Program-made: the position numbers and the translations under genes | Part shown: piece after piece, positions 35,038 through 43,876 of the stretch | How positions within the stretch are numbered: the stretch's first letter is position 1 | Layout of the letters: each line of letters opens with the position of its first letter | Source: Bacteroidaceae bacterium | Lineage (GTDB): Bacteria; Bacteroidota; Bacteroidia; Bacteroidales; Bacteroidaceae | Length of the DNA stretch: 49,473 bases | Reading direction: 5' to 3' | NCBI GenBank assembly: GCA_017651315.1 | Contig: JAGCDE010000056.1 | Span: forward strand, 1 to 49,473 | Notes under the pieces: model-generated | What the model was told of the DNA's origin: nothing | What the model saw: the letters and a program-made list of their open reading frames with translations, nothing else | Databases searched by the model: none

Positions 35038-35561
35038 TATATGGAACGTCTCTGGTTTGGCTTGTCAGCCGAATAACCCACAGCAAGCATGGCTATGAAA
35101 GTCAGAAGCGTGCTCAATACAATCTTGGCCGTGATGACAATCCAATCCTCAAGCGGAATGCTACGCAACAGGAAATATGCGCTGTGATGAATGATTGTCA
35201 TCAGGAAGAGATAGCCGGCAAAAGGGCCGGCACCCATCGAGGTCCTGCCCGGAATGATCACTTCACGACGGTCCTTTGAGAGGAACAGCTTGACCATGGA
35301 TGGCTGGAGCATGGCGGCAAGAGTGGCCGAAGCCGCGTTCAGTCCTGGAGTTGCCGTAAACATGTCAATAGCTAACCCCGTCACGAATCCCCACAACAGC
35401 ATGGAATATCTCGACATTGAACTGTCAAAGCGGACTATCAGCCAGAGATAGAACAATGGGGTTACATATCCGAACAACGATATCCTGTTCAGGAAGAGGA
35501 CCTGCAGCAGGACAAGCCCTGCCATTGTTCCCAATCGTTTCAGAAAAGACAATGGTTCCAT
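35037..35561 (-). CDS. mreD: Rod shape-determining protein MreD
   Basis: The 174-residue product is nearly all membrane, with about five helices (for example GFVTGLAIDMF and IVLSTLLTFIAMLAVGY). Sequence alone is weakly diagnostic, but length, topology and position between mreC and mrdA identify it. It takes part in the elongation complex. The gene ends on the first base of mrdA and begins 5 bases after mreC. Confidence 0.9.
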   Translation of the reverse strand: MEPLSFLKRLGTMAGLVLLQVLFLNRISLFGYVTPLFYLWLIVRFDSSMSRYSMLLWGFVTGLAIDMFTATPGLNAASATLAAMLQPSMVKLFLSKDRREVIIPGRTSMGAGPFAGYLFLMTIIHHSAYFLLRSIPLEDWIVITAKIVLSTLLTFIAMLAVGYSADKPNQRRSI

Positions 35562-35566
35562 ATCCC

Positions 35567-36370
35567 TTATTCCTGTCGCTGCAGTTCATCCAATTCAGGA
35601 TCAGGCCTCATGGTGTTCACATAGACCCATCTCAAGTCACTCATGTCAACAAACAGCGACACCGTAAGCGTAAGCGTATAGCTCATTCTCTGCTGTTCCA
35701 CCTTCTCAACCGTGCCCACCGGAATATTCTCAGGGAAAGCCGATGAATATCCGCTCGTCACGATCGTGTCACCGGCAGATACGACAGAATGGTAAGGCAT
35801 GTCATTGACCGTCGCCCTGTATGGGTCGCCTCCCCTCCATTCCAGGAAACCTAAACTGCTTGAACCCGAAACCTTGCAACTGATGCTGCTCTTGCTGTTC
35901 AGCACCGGCAGGACTACGGAATAGTGTGAGCCTGCCACCCCAACCACACCAATCACCCCACGGGAATCAAACACGCCCATTCCCTGGTCCACGCCGTCAG
36001 ACCGGCCCTTGTCAATCGTTATGAAATTATCATCCTTACGGACAGAGTTGTCAATTACACGTGCTATAGTGAATAGCCCCCCTTCACGTGACACCATGTC
36101 CAGTTCAAGGCTGTCAGATAGACTGAGAAGCCGCTCCCTGAGATAAGCGTTCTCCTTCAGAAGCCTCCTGTTCTCTCCTTTCAGACCGATATAACCCTCC
36201 ACCTCGGACCGCCACTCAAGCAGTGTCCCCGACAGGCGGTTTGCCGAAGTCATGAAAGCAAGCTTCTGCCGGTCATTCAAGCCAAACAAGAGCAACAGCG
36301 ACAACGCCTCCAACAGAATGAACAGGAAAGCGTGTGCTTTCTTGACAATAAAGTCCAGGAGGGAACGCAC
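35567..36370 (-). CDS. mreC: Rod shape-determining protein MreC
   Basis: The 267-residue product has one N-terminal membrane helix (AHAFLFILLEALSLLLLFGL), a coiled coil near residues 50-90 (WRSEVEGYIGLKGENRRLLKENAYL...) and a periplasmic beta-rich domain with the typical DSRGVIGVVGVAGSHYSVVLPVL stretch near 127-149. MreC links MreB to the synthases outside. The start is 13 bases behind mreB. Confidence 0.92.
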   Translation of the reverse strand: MRSLLDFIVKKAHAFLFILLEALSLLLLFGLNDRQKLAFMTSANRLSGTLLEWRSEVEGYIGLKGENRRLLKENAYLRERLLSLSDSLELDMVSREGGLFTIARVIDNSVRKDDNFITIDKGRSDGVDQGMGVFDSRGVIGVVGVAGSHYSVVLPVLNSKSSISCKVSGSSSLGFLEWRGGDPYRATVNDMPYHSVVSAGDTIVTSGYSSAFPENIPVGTVEKVEQQRMSYTLTLTVSLFVDMSDLRWVYVNTMRPDPELDELQRQE

Positions 36371-36383
36371 GGCTCAGGCACAA

Positions 36384-37406
36384 TTATCTCATGAAGACTG
36401 AGAAACGGTCAATATTCTTCAGGGCGATCCCGGTACCTCTGGCAACACTGAGCAAAGGCTCGCTCGCCACGTGGAAAGGTATCCCTATCTTGTCCGAGAG
36501 ACGCTTGCTTATGCCACGCAACATTGAACCGCCACCGGAGAGGTAAATACCGTTCTTGAGAATGTCTGCATACAACTCAGGTTCCGTGTTCTCAAGCGTG
36601 CTCAGCACCGCCGACTCAATCTTGGTTATGGAGCGGTCCAGACAGTGTGCAATCTCCTGATAGCAGACCGGAATTGACATGGGCAGTGCGGTAATCTTGT
36701 TAGGGCCGTTCACTATGTAATCCTCGGGAGCCTCCTCACCGAGTTCAGTGAGGGCTGCACCCACACTGATTTTGATGCGTTCAGCCATACGCTCACTCAC
36801 CTTGACGTTGTGCTGTCGGCTCATATACTCCTGTATGTCAGCGGTAAAATCATCGCCTGCCACCTTCACGGAATTATTCGAGCAGAGTCCTCCAAGGGAA
36901 ATGACCGCAATCTCAGTGGTACCGCCGCCTATGTCAACAATCATGTTGCCTTCGGGGGCAAGGACATCGATACCGATGCCGATTGCAGCCGCCATAGGTT
37001 CGAAAAGAAGATAGACCTCACGTCCGCCGGCATGTTCAGCCGAGTCGCGAACTGCGCGAAGCTCCACTTCAGTACTGCCGGACGGTACCCCTATCACCAT
37101 TTTCAACGAAGGTGAGAAAAGTCTTCTGCCGGAATCGACCATACCGATAAGGCCGCGCATCATCTGCTCGCACGCATCGAAATCGGCAATCACACCGTTC
37201 CTGAGAGGACGTATGACACGTATGGCATTGTTGGTCTTTTCGTACATCATCTTGGCCTTTTCGCCTACGGCCACCACCTTGTCGGAGCGGTTATCCAATG
37301 CAACGATTGAAGGCTCATTGACCACAATCTTGTCATTGTGCATTATGATGGTGTTGGCAGTGCCAAGATCCATCGAGAGTTCCTGTGTTAATGAAAATAG
37401 ACCCAC
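36384..37406 (-). CDS. mreB: Rod shape-determining actin homologue MreB
   Basis: The 340-residue product has the actin-fold nucleotide site: DLGTANTIIMHNDKIVVNEPS near residues 13-33, NMIVDIGGGTTEIAVISLGG near 151-170 and LSGGGSMLRGI near 285-295. It forms filaments under the membrane that guide side-wall synthesis. Length is normal. It begins 25 bases behind purH and heads the mre-mrd genes, all reading left. Confidence 0.97.
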   Translation of the reverse strand: MGLFSLTQELSMDLGTANTIIMHNDKIVVNEPSIVALDNRSDKVVAVGEKAKMMYEKTNNAIRVIRPLRNGVIADFDACEQMMRGLIGMVDSGRRLFSPSLKMVIGVPSGSTEVELRAVRDSAEHAGGREVYLLFEPMAAAIGIGIDVLAPEGNMIVDIGGGTTEIAVISLGGLCSNNSVKVAGDDFTADIQEYMSRQHNVKVSERMAERIKISVGAALTELGEEAPEDYIVNGPNKITALPMSIPVCYQEIAHCLDRSITKIESAVLSTLENTEPELYADILKNGIYLSGGGSMLRGISKRLSDKIGIPFHVASEPLLSVARGTGIALKNIDRFSVFMR

Positions 37407-37431
37407 TGTAGTATCTGTTATGTGTTTTGAA

Positions 37432-38958
37432 TCAATGTTTGAAATGTCTGAAACCGGTTATGACCATAGTCATGTCATGCTGTTCGCAGTAATCTATCGA
37501 CTCCTGGTCACGAACGGAGCCTCCCGGATGAATCACGTTCTTGACACCGGCCTGGTCAGCCAGCTCCACACAGTCGGGGAACGGGAAGAAAGCGTCGCTT
37601 GCCATGGAAGCACCCTCCAGCGAGAAGCCGAATCCGTGAGCCTTCTCAACCGCCTGCTTCAGGGCATCCACGCGTGATGTCTGGCCTACACCGCTTGCCA
37701 ACAGTTGCTTGCCGCGGGCAAACACGATGGAGTTGCTCTTGCTGTTCTTGACAATCTTATTGGCGAACAGCATATCCTCGACCTCTTCATCGGAAGGAAC
37801 ACGGGATGTCACGGGCTTGAGGTCGTCAGGCGTCTCCACCTTGGTGTCCTTATCCTGTACCAGCACTCCGTTCAAGGCCGAACGGACCAGCTTGACAGGC
37901 AGTTTCTGCTCCTTGCGGATCAGGATGATACGGTTCTTCTTCTGGCCGAGTATCTCGAGCGCGTCAAAGTCATAGTCCGGAGCGATGATGACCTCGAAGA
38001 ATATCTTGTTCACCTCCTCGGCAGTAGCCTTGTCAATGGGGGCGTTGGCCACAAGCACACCGCCGAAAGCCGAGACGGGATCACCTGCAAGGGCATCCTT
38101 CCATGCCTCAAGCAGCGTGGGACGTGAAGCCACGCCGCAGGCGTTGTTGTGCTTGAGTATGGCGAAAGTGGTCTCGTCGAACTCGTCAATCAGGTCAATG
38201 GCAGCGTTTATGTCAAGCAGGTTGTTATAAGAAATCTCCTTCCCGTGCACCTGGTCGAACATGGCATCCAGATCCCCATGGAAAACACCTTTCTGATGAG
38301 GGTTCTCGCCATAGCGCATAGCCTTGTGACCATCAAGAGCCATACGGAAATGGTCCTCGTCATCATCGGAAGCGAACCAGTTGTAGATACAGCTGTCATA
38401 ATACGACGAGACGGCGAATGCCTCCTTGGCAAACCAGCGCCGCTCCTCAAGGGTGGTCTCAGCACCGTGGTCGTTCAGGATGTCAAGCAACGGCTTGTAC
38501 TGGTCCTTGCTCGCCACGATAACGGAATCCCTGAAGTTCTTGGCTCCGGCACGGATGAGAGAAATACCGCCTATATCTATCTTTTCAATGATATCGGCAT
38601 CGGAAGCGCCGGACTTCACGGTCTCCTCGAAAGGATAGAGATCGACTATCACCAGGTCTATCTCCGGTATGTCGTAGCTGACCATCTGCGCCATATCGCC
38701 CTCCTCTTCACGACGGGCCAGGATTCCACCGAAAATCTTGGGATGAAGGGTCTTGACGCGCCCCCCAAGAATCGACGGATAGCCGGTAAGTTCCTCCACC
38801 GGCTGGCACGGCACTCCAAGAGATTCTATGAAGCGCTGGGTTCCTCCTGTGGAAATAAGTTTTACACCCTCCTCATGGAGCTTGCTGATTATCTCGTCCA
38901 GGCCATCCTTATGGAAGACCGATATCAGAGCTGAAGAAATTCGTTTAGTTCCGGACAT
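37432..38958 (-). CDS. purH: Bifunctional AICAR transformylase / IMP cyclohydrolase
   Basis: The 508-residue enzyme carries out the last two steps of IMP synthesis: formyl transfer to AICAR and ring closure. The N-terminal cyclohydrolase (MGS-like) domain is seen in GVKLISTGGTQRFIESLG and TLHPKIFGGILARR; the transformylase domain has KHNNACGVA near 273, with the catalytic Lys-His, and FPFPDCVELADQAGVKNVIHPGGSVRDQE near 461-489. It is first in the operon leading to mreBCD-mrdA-rodA, an arrangement I know as common in Bacteroidales. No purine or ZTP riboswitch is seen in the leader; the best -7 match, TACTTTAT near 39040-39047, is imperfect. Confidence 0.97.
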   Translation of the reverse strand: MSGTKRISSALISVFHKDGLDEIISKLHEEGVKLISTGGTQRFIESLGVPCQPVEELTGYPSILGGRVKTLHPKIFGGILARREEEGDMAQMVSYDIPEIDLVIVDLYPFEETVKSGASDADIIEKIDIGGISLIRAGAKNFRDSVIVASKDQYKPLLDILNDHGAETTLEERRWFAKEAFAVSSYYDSCIYNWFASDDDEDHFRMALDGHKAMRYGENPHQKGVFHGDLDAMFDQVHGKEISYNNLLDINAAIDLIDEFDETTFAILKHNNACGVASRPTLLEAWKDALAGDPVSAFGGVLVANAPIDKATAEEVNKIFFEVIIAPDYDFDALEILGQKKNRIILIRKEQKLPVKLVRSALNGVLVQDKDTKVETPDDLKPVTSRVPSDEEVEDMLFANKIVKNSKSNSIVFARGKQLLASGVGQTSRVDALKQAVEKAHGFGFSLEGASMASDAFFPFPDCVELADQAGVKNVIHPGGSVRDQESIDYCEQHDMTMVITGFRHFKH

Positions 38959-39064
38959 TGTCTTGTAATGGTTTTACGGTTTTCTGTATTTTGCGCGAAA
39001 TTAACCATTTTCGACAAGCTCTCCAATACCGGACTACATAAAGTAATGAACAATTTCACGGTTG

Positions 39065-39090
39065 AATAAGAATCTGTTTTGATTCGTTCC
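39065..39090 (+). repeat. Intergenic repeat copy (AGAATCTGTTTTGA)
   Basis: The copy reads TAAGAATCTGTTTTGATTCG and belongs to the same family as 20848, 39152 and 45569. With the copy at 39152, in the same orientation and both followed by GTTCCG, it flanks the terminator of the GH43 operon. It lies upstream of purH. Confidence 0.5.
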
Positions 39091-39121
39091 GGTCCCTGCC
39101 TCTGAACAAGCTTCAAGGCCG

Positions 39122-39149
39122 AAAAAAAGCGTGCGAGGATTCGCACGCT
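39122..39149 (-). terminator. Terminator of the GH43 / sugar-acid operon
   Basis: AGCGTGCGA at 39128-39136 and TCGCACGCT at 39141-39149 form a perfect 9-bp stem with a 4-base loop. On the minus strand a run of seven T follows (39128-39122). It stands 53 bases behind the GH43 stop codon. Confidence 0.85.
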
Positions 39150-39151
39150 TC

Positions 39152-39176
39152 ATTTAGGACCTGTTTTGACTTGTTC
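39152..39176 (+). repeat. Intergenic repeat copy (TTTAGGACCTGTTTTGA)
   Basis: ATTTAGGACCTGTTTTGAC followed by TTGTTCCG is a diverged copy of the family at 39065, in the same orientation 87 bases away. It sits between the GH43 stop and the terminator hairpin. Confidence 0.45.
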
Positions 39177-39202
39177 CGTGAAACCTGGAATCTGTCCCGG
39201 CT

Positions 39203-40681
39203 TTATTTCAGCGGCTCGAAATGGCGGAAATACCATTTGCTGTTGTCCGAACTGAAATTGAACCCGGCCAGAGTCGGAGTGCAGTCACCCATCGACACCA
39301 AAGCCAAAGGCTCGGAATGACCGGGAACCTTCTTGGGCATGATACGGAAGCTGCCGTCAGTAAGCTGGTCGATTCTCCACAGCTGCTCGTCAGCACCGGT
39401 GAATGCCGAGACAACCTGCACCTCGGCATCAGCAGTAGCTGCAAGAGCCCTCTCTGTACCCGCAATCAGAATCTTGTAGTAGGGGCCACCAAGATAGCCT
39501 CCGGCATCGGGTACAGCCTGGACAGTCCAACGTTGCCAGGGTCGTGCCACATAGTAGCCGTTTCTGGCCTGACAGTCACCCTTCGGCCAGGAGTCTATCA
39601 CTTCGGACAGCTGCTGGTTGGGAACCGATGCGGGAGCTGAAGCCCCGCCGTTACGGCCACCTCCCATGCCGCCCATACCACCTCCCGTACGGACAAAATC
39701 AACAGTCATCTCAAGAGCATATCCGTTTCGGGCAGTCTCTATCTCATATACTCCGTCCTCGAAAGGATCGCCAGCCTCCGGCCAGTCATTTTTCCAGAGC
39801 AAAGGTCTGATGGCCAACACACTGCGGCCACCCTGATCAAGGTCTGCCTCAAAATGGCAGGACATCTTCTCGACACCCTCCTCTATGATATATCTGCCGA
39901 AATGGCCGGGACCTACCCTTCGGCCTTCGGTGGAGAGGACCTTGCGTCCGCCGCCCTCGATCATGGTACGGCCCACATTGTCAATGAACGGACCGTTTAC
40001 GCTCCTGGAACGGCCTACATATATCGTGTATGTGGAGTTGGCTCCGTCACAGCATGTTCCGTGCGTGCCGAGCAGATAATACCATCCGTTCCTGTACATC
40101 ATGACACTGGCCTCACAATCCACAGCCACATCGATTGCCTCGTTTCCTTCGACGCGGAATCCTGTGGCGGGATCAAGCTCCACCTGACGTATGAATCCGT
40201 AATATGTCCCGTAGGTACACCACAGCCTTCCGGTAGTTGGATCAAGCATAAGGCCTACGTCAATGGCATCGCAGTCCTCATCCTCCACCGAACTGGCCAC
40301 TACGACAGGATCGGTATATTTGAAGTCGGGAGAATTGGGGTCAAGGGTCTTGTTCCACATTGTGAGGATCCGGCCAGCATGACCGCCGCCCAGTCCGCCG
40401 CCTGTGGCACTGTAGGCAACCAGATAGCGGTCACCTATCTTCATCGCGTCAGGAGCCGCTCCGCCGCCAGGCCTCACCGCTCCGCCGCTCCAATGCCATC
40501 CGTCCTCGGAGATCAGACCTCCGCCACCTGTTCCGAAAGTGTAGTATTTGCCGTCACACTCGACTATCGTCGAAGGGTCATGTATGAAGGGGGCGCCTAT
40601 CTGTCCGTACATGTCAACCGCAGCGGCCGACAGTATCAGCCCTGCACATAAATATTTGATATTCTGTTTCATATTCTTCAT
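39203..40681 (-). CDS. Exported GH43-like glycoside hydrolase with C-terminal lectin-like domain
   Basis: The 492-residue product has a signal peptide (KYLCAGLILSAAAVDMYG) and a five-bladed GH43-type domain. Candidate catalytic acids are Asp in FIHDPSTIV near residue 35 (base), Asp in DAIDVGLML near 140 (modulator) and Glu in DCEASVMMY near 188 (acid), the layout of arabinanases. A Gly/Met-rich linker (GGMGGMGGG) near 340-350 leads to a beta-trefoil, ricin-like region (PWQRWTVQAV...GTERALAATADAEVQVV). It likely cuts an arabinose- or xylose-containing plant glycan in the periplasm or outside. Unusually, it ends an operon of sugar-acid genes and has no SusCD pair nearby. Two nearby Met starts are possible. 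Confidence 0.75.
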   Translation of the reverse strand: MKNMKQNIKYLCAGLILSAAAVDMYGQIGAPFIHDPSTIVECDGKYYTFGTGGGGLISEDGWHWSGGAVRPGGGAAPDAMKIGDRYLVAYSATGGGLGGGHAGRILTMWNKTLDPNSPDFKYTDPVVVASSVEDEDCDAIDVGLMLDPTTGRLWCTYGTYYGFIRQVELDPATGFRVEGNEAIDVAVDCEASVMMYRNGWYYLLGTHGTCCDGANSTYTIYVGRSRSVNGPFIDNVGRTMIEGGGRKVLSTEGRRVGPGHFGRYIIEEGVEKMSCHFEADLDQGGRSVLAIRPLLWKNDWPEAGDPFEDGVYEIETARNGYALEMTVDFVRTGGGMGGMGGGRNGGASAPASVPNQQLSEVIDSWPKGDCQARNGYYVARPWQRWTVQAVPDAGGYLGGPYYKILIAGTERALAATADAEVQVVSAFTGADEQLWRIDQLTDGSFRIMPKKVPGHSEPLALVSMGDCTPTLAGFNFSSDNSKWYFRHFEPLK

Positions 40682-40698
40682 TTTGAGAGTTCAGCAAA

Positions 40699-41475
40699 TC
40701 ATTTGCATGTAATGGTCAGATTGGTGATAGGATTACCCTTGTCATCGATGAAACGGGCACAGAAATCGCTCATGCTCGGACCGTTGATGATGCCTGCACG
40801 AACTATGTTGCGGCCCTTCTTGAGGGTGATCCGCTTGGAGACTGCACTGTCAACATTCATGTGCCTGTCACCGGAAAGAAGGAGCAGTTCCTCGCCGTTC
40901 ACCCACCACATGGAACCCTTGTTGGTACCTACTGCCAGACGAACGTTCTCCATATCCCGGTCGCACTCCACTATGGTCACCGCCCAGAAGACCACGCCAT
41001 AACGGGTCTTGCCCAGTCCGGTGGCGAATCTGAACAGTTTGATGTTGAACAATTTGCTGTCAAGGGCATGCCAGGTAAGCTCAGCATCCTCCATGACCGG
41101 GGTCTGGGACTGGTTGGCAGCCGGACGGCCTGCCTGAAGGTTTACGGGAGCCTGTGTCTCCATCTTCACCTTAACCTTGTCACCGTCCTTGGGGATGGTT
41201 GTGAACTGACCGGGGAAATACTCATGGGTCAGAGCATCCCTTACATAACTGTCAGTGAAGACACGGTTGTTACGGTTGGGCTTGCTGATAGGTTCAAGCA
41301 GGAGCCAACGGCGGATGAATCCCTTCTCGTCAGGCTTGGCAGTCTTTGTCGTGGCAGGCATGAAATAGTTTTCAAAAGCCGGTGAGGATGACTCCTGGGC
41401 AGAGATTCCGGGCTGCACAACGGCAAGCATCACCGATGCCAGGAAAAATGTCAGTAATTGGGTTTTACAGGTCAT
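40699..41475 (-). CDS. Exported beta-sandwich protein, often found with or fused to acetylxylan-esterase-like enzymes
   Basis: The 258-residue product has a signal peptide (LLTFFLASVMLAVVQPGISA). The mature part has conserved blocks FIRRWLLLEPISKPNRNN near residue 53, WHALDSKLFNIKLFRFA near 139, GSMWWVNGEELLLLSGDRHM near 189 and RAGIINGPSMSDFCARFID near 225. I know this module from Bacteroides carbohydrate loci, sometimes attached to esterases; the MWWVNGEE part resembles a ligand-binding jelly roll. No Ser-His-Asp esterase signature is present, so catalytic activity is unlikely. It lies 17 bases ahead of the GH43 gene and 19 behind the propeller gene. Confidence 0.6.
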   Translation of the reverse strand: MTCKTQLLTFFLASVMLAVVQPGISAQESSSPAFENYFMPATTKTAKPDEKGFIRRWLLLEPISKPNRNNRVFTDSYVRDALTHEYFPGQFTTIPKDGDKVKVKMETQAPVNLQAGRPAANQSQTPVMEDAELTWHALDSKLFNIKLFRFATGLGKTRYGVVFWAVTIVECDRDMENVRLAVGTNKGSMWWVNGEELLLLSGDRHMNVDSAVSKRITLKKGRNIVRAGIINGPSMSDFCARFIDDKGNPITNLTITCK

Positions 41476-41494
41476 CTTACAGTTTATTTATCTG

Positions 41495-42505
41495 TTAATA
41501 ATACAATACCACCTCGTTCTGTCTCTGGTTGGCGCTGAGGATGTAGTCAACACCTTCGGAATTGAACACAAGAGTCTGTGTAGGGCCGGCATCCTGCTCT
41601 ATCTGATGACGTTCGAACAGGCCGTTGGCCGGGTCCCTGGCTGTGAACACGTCAAGAGTGAAAGTTCCTCTGCGGTTTCCCACAACGACAACAGGCTCTC
41701 CACGGAACATGCCGCAGCTCAGGCCATGGCCGAACGAAAGAGAATCAGTGAACAGAGGTTTCCATGCATCGTCATGCTTTCTATAGATATTGAGCGTGTT
41801 GCCATGGAACGGCTCAATGGTCACAAGTTCATCCTGACCGTCACCATCCAGGTCAACGAAACCGAACTCGCTGACCTCCCTGTCAAACAGTTTCTCCATG
41901 TTCCATTTGCAGTCTGTCCCGAGAGTGAAACCGAATATTCCTTCGGCACCGGACACACACATCATCTCCTTACCTCCAATCCTGTACCTCAACATTCCGT
42001 GGTTCCTTGTCAGGGAACTGTAGAGCAGCTGAGGTGCGGAAGGCTCGCCCTTGTCATTAAATCCTATGACATACACCTCACCCTTGCATGACCAGTCGGC
42101 AGGATTCTCCTTGAACCGGCTTACCGAAGCGGCAAAGACCCAGTTCCTGCCCCCGGCCTCGAGAATGTCGCAACGGTGTGCGAATGGCAAGGGCATCTGC
42201 CTGACAGTTTTCCAGCCGTCAGCTCTCCGGCAGTGCATGAACAGGCCCGCTTCGGCACCAACGAACGGGGGGAAAAGACCCATGATTGAAAAGAACATGT
42301 CCGGATTGCCGGGGACCGGAACAAAACTCATCACCCCTCCGGGACAATCCGCCACGAACTCCGAAACACCTGTTTTCAGATTATGGAGAAAAACCTGCGG
42401 AGTCGTTTCAGAACCGGCAGCGACAAATGTATCGTTCCCTATACGGAATGCATTGGCAGTATAGACCTGCTCAACCTGCATCAAGACTTTCTTGTCAAGT
42501 TTCAT
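41495..42505 (-). CDS. Cytosolic beta-propeller (FG-GAP-like) protein
   Basis: I start at the ATG at 42505 (MKLDKKVLMQVEQVY), giving 336 residues; the longer frame to 42574 would overlap the permease gene. There is no signal peptide. The chain is a series of beta blades, one with the calcium-binding FG-GAP/VCBS pattern DLDGDGQDELVTI near residue 222, others marked by GNPDMFFSIMG, GGRNWVFAASV and GEPVVVVGNRRG. This fold can be a lactonase, an isomerase or a binding protein. In an operon with a sugar-acid permease and kinase, a lactonase or epimerase role is possible, but no active-site residue can be named. Confidence 0.6.
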   Translation of the reverse strand: MKLDKKVLMQVEQVYTANAFRIGNDTFVAAGSETTPQVFLHNLKTGVSEFVADCPGGVMSFVPVPGNPDMFFSIMGLFPPFVGAEAGLFMHCRRADGWKTVRQMPLPFAHRCDILEAGGRNWVFAASVSRFKENPADWSCKGEVYVIGFNDKGEPSAPQLLYSSLTRNHGMLRYRIGGKEMMCVSGAEGIFGFTLGTDCKWNMEKLFDREVSEFGFVDLDGDGQDELVTIEPFHGNTLNIYRKHDDAWKPLFTDSLSFGHGLSCGMFRGEPVVVVGNRRGTFTLDVFTARDPANGLFERHQIEQDAGPTQTLVFNSEGVDYILSANQRQNEVVLYY

Positions 42506-42519
42506 ATTTTGCTGTTTTA

Positions 42520-43854
42520 TCAATGAACAATTGTGAATATAACCCATACGGTGAGCATTGCACCTGTTCCGCACAGCAGGGTTCCGAGGGTATGGAAACG
42601 GTATCCCTGCCTGACAGTCATGCCGGTCATCTGCGTAATGACCCAGAAGAAACTGTCATTCACATGTGAAACCACCATCGCGCCGGAACAGAGTGCTGTC
42701 ACTGCCAGAGCCTTCTCTATAGGAGCCACGAAGCCCATTGTCTCCATCAGTGGAGCGAGCAGTGACGCTGTAGTGATTATGGCTACGGTCGATGACCCCT
42801 GAGCGGTCTTGAGCGCGGCAGCTATCAGGAAAGGCATCCATATCCCCAAGCTGGAGCCGGAAACGAAACCGCCTACCACATCGGCGATGCCGGAATCCCT
42901 CAGCACCATTCCGAAAGAGCCGCCTGCCGCGGTAATCATGATAATGACAGCAGCCGAAACCAGCGACTTGCCGACCCAGCCGGAAGTGGAGAGCATCTCC
43001 AGGTCAAACTTCCTGGGAAGCATGAATCCCAATGCCATACCTATCAGCAGGGCCACCACAGGCTCACCTATGAATCCGAGGAGCGTTTTCACAGTTCCCG
43101 TACCGAAAGGATTGGTGGGGAAGTCAGAAACCGACTTAAGGACGATAAGCAGCAATGGCACCACGATAGGCAGGAACGACTTGACTGCCGAAGGGGCGTG
43201 TTTCACTCGCTCCTCAATCTCCTGGTCACTCTCGTTGGGCGCAGGGTCAATGTATGTCCTTGAGACGAACCTGTTGACAAAGACCAGGGCTATGACGAAA
43301 GAGACCATGCTCGCGACTATTCCTGTCAGGATCACAAGCCCCAGGTCTGCCCCGACGATGCTTGTGGCGGAAATCGGTCCCGGTGTGGGAGGAACGAGAC
43401 AGTGGGTAAGGGTAAGACCCAATGAGAGGGCTATGGCCGAAGCGGCCAGAGTTATCCCCGCTTTCTTGGACAGAGCCTTGTTGAGCGGAGTCATTATCAC
43501 GAATCCTGAATCGGCATAGACCGGAATCGAGATGATGTAACCGAGCAGCAGCATGACCAACGGTACACGCTTCTCTCCGGCCAGCTTCATGACACTGCGG
43601 GCCATGATATATGCCCCGCCGGACTCTTCAAGGAAGGTTCCGATTATACATCCCGCCACAATCACGATTCCGATGGATCCAACGGTATTGCCGAATCCGT
43701 TGTTGACCGACTTGATTATCTGGCCCAACGGTAGTCCGGAACAGAGCCCGTATCCGATGGCCGCTATAATCAGGGCCAGGAACGGATGCAGCTTCAGCTT
43801 GGCCGTGGATATGACGATGAACAGGATTGCCGCAACCAGAAGAACAATCAGCAT
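42520..43854 (-). CDS. gntP: GntP-family gluconate/sugar-acid permease
   Basis: I start at the ATG at 43854 (MLIVLLVAAILFIVIS), giving 444 residues; a longer frame to 43950 would run into dhaL. About twelve membrane helices are visible, with family motifs GYGLCSGLPLGQIIKSVNNGFGNTVG near residue 36, GGAYIMARS near 79, and HCLVPPTPGPISA near 147, which is diagnostic for GntP. GntP proteins are proton symporters for gluconate, fructuronate, idonate and related acids. The central position in the operon points to the imported compound being an aldonate or similar acid. It is 22 bases behind dhaL and 14 ahead of the propeller gene. Confidence 0.88.
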   Translation of the reverse strand: MLIVLLVAAILFIVISTAKLKLHPFLALIIAAIGYGLCSGLPLGQIIKSVNNGFGNTVGSIGIVIVAGCIIGTFLEESGGAYIMARSVMKLAGEKRVPLVMLLLGYIISIPVYADSGFVIMTPLNKALSKKAGITLAASAIALSLGLTLTHCLVPPTPGPISATSIVGADLGLVILTGIVASMVSFVIALVFVNRFVSRTYIDPAPNESDQEIEERVKHAPSAVKSFLPIVVPLLLIVLKSVSDFPTNPFGTGTVKTLLGFIGEPVVALLIGMALGFMLPRKFDLEMLSTSGWVGKSLVSAAVIIMITAAGGSFGMVLRDSGIADVVGGFVSGSSLGIWMPFLIAAALKTAQGSSTVAIITTASLLAPLMETMGFVAPIEKALAVTALCSGAMVVSHVNDSFFWVITQMTGMTVRQGYRFHTLGTLLCGTGAMLTVWVIFTIVH

Positions 43855-43876
43855 AAGACCTGTTTTATGATTACGG

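Noticed and set aside
38149-38934. 261-codon frame antisense to purH
   Set aside because: purH is unambiguous on the other strand with complete motifs.
38959-39064. Possible purine-type or ZTP riboswitch in the purH leader
   Set aside because: No conserved riboswitch core sequence or stem was found in the leader.
38925-39146. 73-codon minus-strand frame upstream of purH
   Set aside because: It contains the repeat copy at 39065 and the GH43 operon terminator; no protein character.
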